From the NCBI GenBank assembly GCA_934871445.1, contig CAKXBD010000123.1:1-6159 (forward strand): a DNA stretch of 6,159 nucleotides. Reading direction: 5' to 3'. The position numbers and the translations under genes are program-made. Each line of letters begins with the position of its first letter. Within the stretch, counting starts at the first letter, position 1. Under the pieces are notes generated by a model that did no database searches, was not told the origin of the DNA, and saw only the letters and a program-made list of their open reading frames with translations. The DNA is from an uncultured bacterium (GTDB lineage Bacteria > Bacillota > Clostridia > Christensenellales > Borkfalkiaceae). This document shows positions 1 to 5,875 of the stretch, piece after piece.

Positions 1-1535
1 GTATCGTCTGCGGGAAGGATAAAAGTATATGTATAATTTGTCGTCAGACATTCATTCCCGTCGTACCACCCAGAGAATTTGTATCCGAGATTCGGCAAAG
101 CGATAAGTGTAATCTCTGTATTATAATCATATGAACCCGAACCCGTCCCCTCAACCGACCCGGCATCGGTGTTATACTCTACAGTAACGGTATATCGGTT
201 GATCGCCCATTTTGCCGTTACGGAAGAATCTTCCGGATACAGCCACACAGACAACGATTGACCGGTTCTGTCGGTAAGTTGCGTTTCGCCTTTATACCAT
301 CCGAGGAAGGTATAGCCCTCGTATTCGGGTACGGGAAAAGTGTATCCCGATTTATACGTTATAATAGTCTGAGATTGTGCTACCTCGCCGCCGTTTGCAT
401 CGAGAAGTACGGTATAGGAGTTTGCCGTCATATCGGCATACAACTCTAAATTGTTCCACAAGATTCGCGATTGGTAAACGGTTTCGTTTTCTGTCCAATT
501 ATGGAACGTATAGCCGGAAACGGAGTACTTGAAATCCGCCTCATATTCATAACCCGTATATGCAGTATCCGTATGTATTAAAGTATTTTTGTGATTATAA
601 TAATTGACGCTTACGGCATAACTGCGATATACATTCAAAGTATATACCTGTGCAACTTCACCGTCGTTATTTTTCAGTATGATATAAAATAAATTCTCTC
701 CATTCTCCAATTTACCGGAACTTCCCGCGGCAATTTTTGTGGGAATTTCCGTTTGTCCCAAAATATCCGCATATAGAGCCCAATTACCCGATGAAACGGT
801 TACTTTATTTAACAGGGCGACACTATCCGTTAAGCTGTCGACAAGAAGAAAGATATCCGTTCCGTTGATTGTTGCGCCTTCAACGCTTGTTATTTCAGGG
901 GGAACAGCTTTTATCGTCACGTTACATGTTGCCGTTTTACCGTTGCTTGTTTTTACGGTGACGGTAGCCGTGCCGGCGGCTTTTGCCGTTACGGTTCCGT
1001 TTGAAACCGCCGCTATGGAAGGAGCGGAAGAAATCCACGTTACGCTTTTTTCGGTTGCATTGGCAGGCGATACCGTCGTGGTCAATGTTTCGCTTTCCCC
1101 GAGCTCTAATATCAAGGTGGTTTTATTGAGAGATACGTCCGTCACTTCGATAATTTCAGGTGCGGGTTTATTAACAGTCACGTTACATGTCGCCGTTTTT
1201 CCGTTATTTGATGAGGCGGTAATCGTGGTTGTGCCTTCGGAAAGACCTATAACATTGCCGCTATCGACGGAGGCGACGGAAGTATCTGTACTTGTCCATT
1301 CAATATCCTTATTCGTGGCATCGGCGGGCAAAACAGTTGCGGTAAGCGAATAACTTTCCCCAATTTCCAATGTTAAGGCGCTTTTATCAAGAAAAACCGA
1401 GTCAACCGTAATTTCTTGTACCCCAGGATTATTAGTATCATCTCCATGTGTTTCTTTATCGCCGCAGGCTGTAAAGAATGCTGCACACATTAAAAAGAGT
1501 AGTGCTAAAAACATGAAAATTTTTCGTTTACCCAT
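1..1535 (-). CDS. Ig-like (Big_2) and InlB-repeat surface lipoprotein, 3' end outside the window
   Basis: The frame is open from the ATG at 1535 to the left edge (511 codons, no stop). The start MGKRKIFMFLALLFLM is a basic n-region plus hydrophobic core ending in the lipobox F-T-A-C, with lipidation expected at Cys24, so the protein should be anchored to the outer face of the membrane. Residues about 40-122 and 131-209 are two Big_2-type Ig-like domains, each with an L-x-L-E-x-G-E-S strand, a W-x-S turn and an N-G-K-T-A-T-C-N-V-T ending. Residues about 212-305 form a further beta-rich segment that I do not recognise. From about 310 on there are InlB B-repeat/Listeria-Bacteroides-type units, seen in GYTFHNW, GYTFLGWY, AKWAINRYTV and GYKFSGWY. 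Such proteins usually act in adhesion or carbohydrate contact at the cell surface; the ligand here is unknown. The start is fixed by GGAGG eight bases upstream. Expression is probably controlled by the terminator-bearing leader directly upstream. Confidence 0.93.
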   Translation of the reverse strand, partial: MGKRKIFMFLALLFLMCAAFFTACGDKETHGDDTNNPGVQEITVDSVFLDKSALTLEIGESYSLTATVLPADATNKDIEWTSTDTSVASVDSGNVIGLSEGTTTITASSNNGKTATCNVTVNKPAPEIIEVTDVSLNKTTLILELGESETLTTTVSPANATEKSVTWISSAPSIAAVSNGTVTAKAAGTATVTVKTSNGKTATCNVTIKAVPPEITSVEGATINGTDIFLLVDSLTDSVALLNKVTVSSGNWALYADILGQTEIPTKIAAGSSGKLENGENLFYIILKNNDGEVAQVYTLNVYRSYAVSVNYYNHKNTLIHTDTAYTGYEYEADFKYSVSGYTFHNWTENETVYQSRILWNNLELYADMTANSYTVLLDANGGEVAQSQTIITYKSGYTFPVPEYEGYTFLGWYKGETQLTDRTGQSLSVWLYPEDSSVTAKWAINRYTVTVEYNTDAGSVEGTGSGSYDYNTEITLIALPNLGYKFSGWYDGNECLTTNYTYTFILPADD

Positions 1536-1543
1536 GAATTATT

Positions 1544-1548
1544 CCTCC
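1544..1548 (-). promoter_or_regulatory. Ribosome binding site of the lipoprotein gene
   Basis: On the minus strand GGAGG lies eight bases before the ATG at 1535. It supports that start over the in-frame internal ATG at 1514, which would remove the basic n-region of the signal peptide. It lies downstream of the leader terminator and outside the stems described for the leader, so control is more likely at termination than at translation. Confidence 0.85.
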
Positions 1549-1558
1549 AAAATTTTAT

Positions 1559-1595
1559 AAAAAAGGTGCCGCCATCCCAGCGGAAGGCGACACCT
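1559..1595 (-). terminator. Intrinsic terminator inside the lipoprotein leader
   Basis: Read on the minus strand, AGGTGTCGCCTTCC, loop GCTG, GGATGGCGGCACCT forms a 14-position stem with one T-T mismatch and one G-T wobble. It is followed at once by six T (1564-1559). The structure and T tract are those of a strong Rho-independent terminator, but it sits between the promoter and the start codon, only about ten bases before the GGAGG. It would therefore stop transcription before the lipoprotein gene unless it is prevented from forming. The opposite strand carries no comparable T tract. Confidence 0.88.
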
Positions 1596-1719
1596 GTAAA
1601 ATGTCCTATCCGCATAGTTGCGACACTAACTTAAAACCATGGAAGATTTTATGTACAGCGAAAAAGGTACACTCTACCGAAGAGTATACTTCCATGGAAA
1701 CAATTAAGTTAGGTCGCAA
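1596..1719 (-). ncRNA. Structured 5' leader RNA, candidate riboswitch or attenuator of unknown class
   Basis: The RNA would begin at about 1716-1719 and folds back on itself. An outer stem pairs 1719-1704 with 1634-1618 (7 bp, one bulged U at 1625, then 9 bp). An asymmetric internal loop (TTGTTT against TT) follows, then a perfect 9-bp stem CCATGGAAG/CTTCCATGG (1697-1689 with 1645-1637). Inside is a hairpin TATACTCT/AGAGTGTA around a TCGGT loop, and an unpaired U-rich stretch. After the outer stem comes a small hairpin CTAT-GCGG-ATAG (1616-1605), then the terminator. The fold does not match the purine, SAM, TPP, THF, c-di-GMP, glycine, fluoride, guanidine or T-box consensus as I remember them. 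It could be a ligand- or protein-sensing leader, or a short terminated RNA with occasional readthrough into the lipoprotein gene. Confidence 0.68.
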
Positions 1720-1723
1720 TTTT

Positions 1724-1752
1724 ATTGTACCATTTTTTAATAACCATGTCAA
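1724..1752 (-). promoter_or_regulatory. Sigma-A (sigma-70 type) promoter of the leader and lipoprotein
   Basis: On the minus strand the -35 box is TTGACA (1752-1747, full consensus) and the -10 box is TACAAT (1729-1724, five of six), with exactly 17 bases between them. An AT-rich stretch with A and T runs lies just upstream and could act as an UP element. The predicted start at about 1716-1719 coincides with the first bases of the long outer stem of the leader, which supports the promoter and the RNA as one unit. Confidence 0.88.
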
Positions 1753-1786
1753 GATCTTCAAGAAAAAATCTATAAATTTTTTCATT

Positions 1787-2258
1787 TTATTGGCTCAACA
1801 CCTTTTTGACGTTTTCTTCGTCATACAGCTTATCGTCAAATGTAAACATGACAAAAAATTGAATTACTGCTGATTGACTTTCCACCACAGCCGAGATTTA
1901 CGGCAGTCCATATTTCTGTGTTTCCAATCGAATTATTCCCACAAACGTATAGCAAGCCGTACCATCTTTCAAATAGGGCAGTATTTCTCTTTGTATGAAC
2001 ATCTTTCGCTCGCGGCGGTGTATCTCGGCGCTTTTTTTGATACAGTTCTTCGAATAACTCTTTGTACGTAATTTTTCTTTGTGAGAGAACACAGAAAACT
2101 TTTTCGATTTTTCATTGATTACCAGCTCATACCCGACAGTATTATTTGTAATGTTGTCGAAGGTATCTCAATGTAGTGTATTCCTCATAATACTTTTCCA
2201 TATAAGGAAAACTCCAACGCAACCGAAAGTCTGCGTTGGAGTTTTCTAATATCAATAT
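1787..2258 (-). pseudogene. Frameshifted remnant of an unrecognised protein gene
   Basis: Three minus-strand frames follow one another and each reads like protein. The first runs from about 2258 to 2150 and contains RLRWSFPYMEKYYEEYTTLR before a stop. The second takes over near 2165-2155 (DNITNNTVGYELV, then FSVFSHKEKLRTKSY, EIHRRERKMFIQREILPYLK, TCYTFVGIIRLE-like text actually reading TACYTFVGIIRLETQKYGLP) and meets TAA near 1899. A one-base shift then gives KSRLWWKVNQQ and a stop at 1864-1866. The second frame read past its stop also gives MFTFDDKLYDEENVKKVLSQ, ending at 1787. The simplest reading is one gene of roughly 130 codons with two frameshifts. I do not recognise the family; the charged, Tyr-rich composition and the neighbours suggest an accessory protein of a mobile element. 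No convincing ribosome binding site is visible. A GTG at 2090-2092 opens the longest unbroken piece (64 codons), but earlier codons in that frame look equally coding. Confidence 0.45.
2207..2246. terminator. 15-bp perfect inverted repeat, possible bidirectional terminator
   Basis: GAAAACTCCAACGCA at 2207-2221 pairs perfectly with TGCGTTGGAGTTTTC at 2232-2246 around the 10-base loop ACCGAAAGTC. The stem is GC-containing in the middle with A4/T4 flanks, so both strands give a hairpin followed by TTTTC. This fits a weak-to-moderate terminator in either direction. On the minus strand it lies downstream of the broken recombinase and overlaps the 5' part of the decayed gene, so it may have come in with the rearrangement. 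It could instead be a mobile-element end. Confidence 0.6.
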
Positions 2259-2310
2259 ATATTAAGTTGAATTATGATTAAAAAATAGGAATCCTAAATA
2301 TTTTAAGCTT

Positions 2311-2349
2311 TTCAGACTTTATTTATAGTCTGAATCGGATTTTTATCCG
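2311..2349. repeat. Two adjacent small inverted repeats after the recombinase stop
   Basis: TTCAGACT/AGTCTGAA (2311-2318 with 2327-2334, 8-base loop) is followed within two bases by CGGAT/ATCCG (2336-2340 with 2345-2349, 4-base loop). The second overlaps the stop codon of the truncated recombinase (2343-2345). Neither has a proper T tract, so they are poor terminators. They may be binding or recombination-site remnants, or chance. Confidence 0.3.
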
Positions 2350-2789
2350 CTCTTTTTACATTGAATTGGCTGCTCTGATTCTAATTTTAGATTTTTGTTA
2401 TTATGTCCATTTATGTGCTTAAACCCTTCCAAAACCGATTCAAGCAAAATTCCTTCCGAGCCACTCGCAATGGTTTCCTTTGCGGACACGACCTTTACAC
2501 CGTTCTTTTTGAGCAAAGTTTTATAGTGCGCGCTGTCATAACGGTTACGGGCAAAACGGTCTAATTTCCAAACAATAATACAGTCGAAAGCCCGTTTATA
2601 GCTATCCTTAATCATGCGTTGAAATTCGGGGCGATTGTCTGTCTTTGCGGAGAGAGCACGGTCTATGTAATTGCCGATAACGTCAATGCCCGCGTGTTCG
2701 GCAAATTTCATACATTCGCGTATCTGACCTTCGATACTTGCTTCCGTCTGGTTGTCTGAACTGTATCTTGCATAAATAACGGCGTTCAT
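2343..2789 (-). pseudogene. Truncated large serine recombinase (resolvase catalytic domain only)
   Basis: Residues 1-124 are a resolvase/invertase N-terminal catalytic domain. They contain Y-A-R-Y-S-S-D-N-Q near the start (predicted nucleophile Ser10, with Arg8), an S-I-E-G-Q-I-R-E-C segment, K-L-D-R-F-A-R-N-R at about 75-83, and the E-G-I-L-L-E-S-V-L-E-G-F that leads into the long helix. Large serine recombinases of this type usually go on with an F-A-E-Y-Y-like helix, a recombinase domain and a zinc-ribbon/coiled-coil region to about 500 residues or more. Here the homology stops after GF, and about 25 unrelated residues precede a stop at 2343-2345, for 148 residues in all. Without the DNA-binding part it should not carry out site-specific integration. 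The start is supported by AGGA 11 bases upstream of the ATG. It probably once served integration or excision of a transposon or phage-like element. Confidence 0.82.
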
Positions 2790-2977
2790 TTTTATTCTTT
2801 TCCTGCCTTTTCATTTAATTCGTCTATATAATTCAAGATATGCCTGCTCTTACGTCGGAGTAAATTCTTAATAGATAATCGTGAATGCGTTCCAAAAGTT
2901 ATTTGGAGTAATCATCTCTGCTGAGTTTTTCACTCTGCCATCGTTAAGCGAAAATCTCTGTATATCATGATTAATTT
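2790..2977 (-). other. Gap with degenerate coding scraps upstream of the recombinase
   Basis: No intact gene is present between the ATPase stop (2978-2980) and the recombinase start. The minus strand holds short protein-like pieces in different frames: MIYRDFRLTMAE followed by a stop, SEKLSRDDYSK in a second frame, then LLERIHDYLLRIYSDVRAGIS. Recombinases of this kind are often preceded by small genes, including short SHOCT-domain proteins with an I-S-R-E-D-Y-like motif. The scraps could be the remains of such a gene, but this is a weak inference. I see no convincing promoter or terminator. Confidence 0.25.
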
Positions 2978-5872
2978 TCATTCTTTGCTATATGCTTCAA
3001 AAGCGGCTTTAAGGGCTATAAAATGTCTTGGCGTAAATTTAATATTCGTGGTTTTACCCATCAATTCAATAGTTAATAATATATCTTCTCCAACGTTGGG
3101 GTGTACGTTTATTTGTTGTATTTGCTCAATCATTGAATCAATATTTTTAGCGCAATATAAATATTTTGCGGCACAAGTGGGACAAAGGCTTAATGTATTC
3201 CAACCGCATTCTAAATTTGTTAATAGAGCATCTTGCAAATCATCCGTGCGTACAATATTTACTGCTAAAAAATGAGGTTTGCCGTCATATTTCGTTATCG
3301 GTGGAGCATCACACATTTGGCATCGCCCTTTGTACTGCGAGTAAACGAAAACTTTCTCGTTTTGATTTGCGGTAGTGCAGGTATAGTGTAATGAATGAGT
3401 TCTTTGAAAAGGATTTTTTAATCCTTCTCTGAAAATTTTTTCCTGTTTTTCTTGCCGTTTTTCGGGGTTGTTTACAGACTTCTTTTTTCCATACATATCA
3501 TCATCGTATTGGATTTGAGATTGCCCTTTATTTTGCATCTTTATCGCATCTAATAATCCGAGCCGTTCTTTATTAACTTGTATCAATAAATCATTGGCCA
3601 ATTCAGGATGCTCTATAATTAGTGCTATTAATTTTTGTTGCTGCTCGTTTACCTCGGGAGCGGCTTCTTTTATTTTTGTTATGGTTTCAATTGATTGTAG
3701 TGCCTTATTCCCAAAGCCAATTGTTTTAAGAAAATCATTAACTTCGATCAACTCAAAATTTTGCGGTAAATCATCTTTCGTTAATTCGCATGGACGGCAA
3801 AATACACCATTTCGATTTGGTATCCATTTTTTTCTTTTCAAATAATAGACTGCGGTTGATTCACCACTCCAATGACTACCATTGTTGCTCGGACAAAAAT
3901 ACCCTGATGAATATTTATCATCTAGTGAAGCAACCAATTTCCATAAAGATAATACAGCTTCTATTCTATTTTCATTTATAATTCCATCCAAGTTTTCAAG
4001 TCCTGTAATGGTGTAATCTTTTTTTGATTCGTTTGTTCTACGGAATTTGTGAGTGCGAATCCATTCATTGCATAAAGGATTATGCTCAACATCACAAGAT
4101 ATGATTTTAGGCGCATTATTCCCACCTAAAAAAATAAACAATTGATGTAACTGCTCAATTTCATTATTACTAAAAATTTGTAAGTATTTGTCTCGTGCTA
4201 AAATTTTATTGCATTTTTGATATCCATAATTTTTACCGTATTTCGTATTTATCACTACCCATTCAAATTTTTCGTAAAAAGGAGCAATAGCAGAAGTCCA
4301 ACAACATTCTGAAGCTTTTACGTTAATTAAATTGCCGTAATAAGAATGTTTTGCCAAAAATATCGGTTCATCATAATATTTATTATAAAATTCTTGTTTA
4401 TTGCTTGTGCGCATGAATTCATCTAAAATATCTATCATTCCAGAAACTGCGTTATAAATATTTCCAGATGTAATTTCTTCCAAATTATCTTCTTTTGACG
4501 ACATTACAGGAATTTTTAATAAGTCTATAAGGAATCCCCGTGATTTTTCGTTTTCTGTAAGCAATTCGTTTACATATACAGGCGATTTAATATTTTTAGG
4601 TGTATAATCGCTCTTTATATAAATTTTTTCTTTCGCACAATAAAACTCTCCATTATCGGCGAGTATCATTTTTATTTGAGATAGCCCTACAGGGTCATAC
4701 TGATTGCTCTGCCAAATATCATATAGGACGGTGAAGAAATCGCAAAGCCATTTAGTCTTTTTAGGCTTTACAAGCAATCTGATTTTCTCTGGATTGTTTT
4801 TAACCAATTTAATGAAGTCATTTTCTCGAATTACTGCAATCGATAAATCGGTAAAAAAGTGTATTTCGTTTGTTGTCGGTTGCGTGGACACAAATGGTTG
4901 AGCTGCATAAATGAAATTACGTCCGTTTAATTGCTTAAAATCGTTATTAGTAAATATTTTTGCAATATTGCGCCCCAATTGAACACATTCTTTAGGAGAA
5001 ACAAAAAGATGTTTGTCTATTTGTATTAACCGTGAAGTGGAGAATTTCATTTGCACCTTGCTTTGAATTCTCCCCAATAAACCGTAACGCGCATTTATAA
5101 TATCTCTTGAATGAGGTAATACCGCATAAATACTTCTATCCCAATAACCATTGTCTTTAATCCAATCAATCGATTCGCAAACAAGTTCGGATATTTTATT
5201 TATAAGTTCGGCATTTTCGGGACAATCTCTTACGCTGTCTCTTGCAACCGTAGAAGCAAATGGCGCATTGATATGAAACCGTAGATTATTTGTTTCTTTC
5301 TCTGCTGGAAAATATATAAATACTTTTCCTTGCAACGACGGATCAAAAACAAATCTTGTCGTGTCGGGTTTAATCAGTCTATATGCTATCGATACGAAAC
5401 GCTTTTCTTTTTGTCCTTTAATAATTACAGGTACTTCCTTATCGAATTTCAAGAAATACTCTTCATCAGGAGTATTGTTGCTTGGATGATACACTGTAAT
5501 TTTTAGGAATTTGGTATGCTCGATTTCATTTGACACACTGCCCATTGTATTGTTAGGTAATTTAAAGCGAATTCTTTTTATATGGGAAAGGAATAAAATA
5601 GCATTTCCATCCAAATCTCGCAAACCACTTTCAATCTCGCGTACGGCAGTTTTTGTATCTTTTGTATCACTACCTAAGGGAAATATAAATTGCGTAACGC
5701 CTTTACGAGAACATTTTAGTACACCGTTATCTTCAGGAAGAAGCATATCGATTATTTTGAAGTCATACTCGCCCGAATGGATTTCAGGAGTATTTGTGTA
5801 GGCATATACTGCCTTAAACCCCACACCGAATTGTCCTATTTCAGAAGGATCTTCACGTCGCTTATTAAGATA
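2978..5872 (-). CDS. 5'-truncated Hsp90/sacsin-type GHKL ATPase protein with C-terminal CxxC-CxxC domain
   Basis: The frame is uninterrupted from the stop at 2978-2980 up to an ATG at 6142 (1054 codons). Only the part downstream of about 5872 (residue 91 on) looks like a real protein; the first ~90 residues are antisense to the right-end genes. The native part begins NKRREDPSEIGQFGVGFK, which contains the GHKL ATP-lid motif G-x-F-G-V-G-F-K. The N-box (E/N helix) and D-x-G-x-G motifs that should precede it are missing, so ATP binding is unlikely. A sacsin-like segment INAPFASTVARDSVRDCPEN follows at about 291-310, then a long helical/beta body of unassigned fold, and charged helices at about 818-911. 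The end carries C941-x2-C944, C979 and C987-x2-C990, a metal-binding treble-clef/HNH-like module lacking an obvious full HNH triad. Related ATPases occur in accessory islands and are thought to act in defence or nucleic-acid sensing; that role is inferred here. The gene is AT-richer than the lipoprotein gene. It is probably a pseudogene, or else a fusion translated from an accidental start. Confidence 0.72.
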   Translation of the reverse strand, partial: YLNKRREDPSEIGQFGVGFKAVYAYTNTPEIHSGEYDFKIIDMLLPEDNGVLKCSRKGVTQFIFPLGSDTKDTKTAVREIESGLRDLDGNAILFLSHIKRIRFKLPNNTMGSVSNEIEHTKFLKITVYHPSNNTPDEEYFLKFDKEVPVIIKGQKEKRFVSIAYRLIKPDTTRFVFDPSLQGKVFIYFPAEKETNNLRFHINAPFASTVARDSVRDCPENAELINKISELVCESIDWIKDNGYWDRSIYAVLPHSRDIINARYGLLGRIQSKVQMKFSTSRLIQIDKHLFVSPKECVQLGRNIAKIFTNNDFKQLNGRNFIYAAQPFVSTQPTTNEIHFFTDLSIAVIRENDFIKLVKNNPEKIRLLVKPKKTKWLCDFFTVLYDIWQSNQYDPVGLSQIKMILADNGEFYCAKEKIYIKSDYTPKNIKSPVYVNELLTENEKSRGFLIDLLKIPVMSSKEDNLEEITSGNIYNAVSGMIDILDEFMRTSNKQEFYNKYYDEPIFLAKHSYYGNLINVKASECCWTSAIAPFYEKFEWVVINTKYGKNYGYQKCNKILARDKYLQIFSNNEIEQLHQLFIFLGGNNAPKIISCDVEHNPLCNEWIRTHKFRRTNESKKDYTITGLENLDGIINENRIEAVLSLWKLVASLDDKYSSGYFCPSNNGSHWSGESTAVYYLKRKKWIPNRNGVFCRPCELTKDDLPQNFELIEVNDFLKTIGFGNKALQSIETITKIKEAAPEVNEQQQKLIALIIEHPELANDLLIQVNKERLGLLDAIKMQNKGQSQIQYDDDMYGKKKSVNNPEKRQEKQEKIFREGLKNPFQRTHSLHYTCTTANQNEKVFVYSQYKGRCQMCDAPPITKYDGKPHFLAVNIVRTDDLQDALLTNLECGWNTLSLCPTCAAKYLYCAKNIDSMIEQIQQINVHPNVGEDILLTIELMGKTTNIKFTPRHFIALKAAFEAYSKE

Positions 5873-5875
5873 ACA

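Noticed and set aside
739..1353. A 204-codon plus-strand ORF
   Set aside because: It is antisense to the Ig-like lipoprotein, whose minus-strand frame has a lipobox, repeat domains and a ribosome binding site. The Val/Thr-rich plus translation is a mirror of the repeat codons.
1559..1719. Assignment of the leader to c-di-GMP, T-box, SAM, purine or THF riboswitches
   Set aside because: None of the conserved core sequences I know for these classes is present (for example, no T-box GGTGG-ACC antiterminator motif).
1601..1873. A 90-codon plus-strand ORF
   Set aside because: It overlaps the promoter and both arms of the folded leader on the minus strand, has no ribosome binding site or recognisable motif, and its composition is that of AT-rich noncoding DNA.
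2978..5801. Several plus-strand ORFs of 63-102 codons
   Set aside because: All lie inside the long minus-strand ATPase frame, and their translations show no recognisable motif or convincing ribosome binding site.
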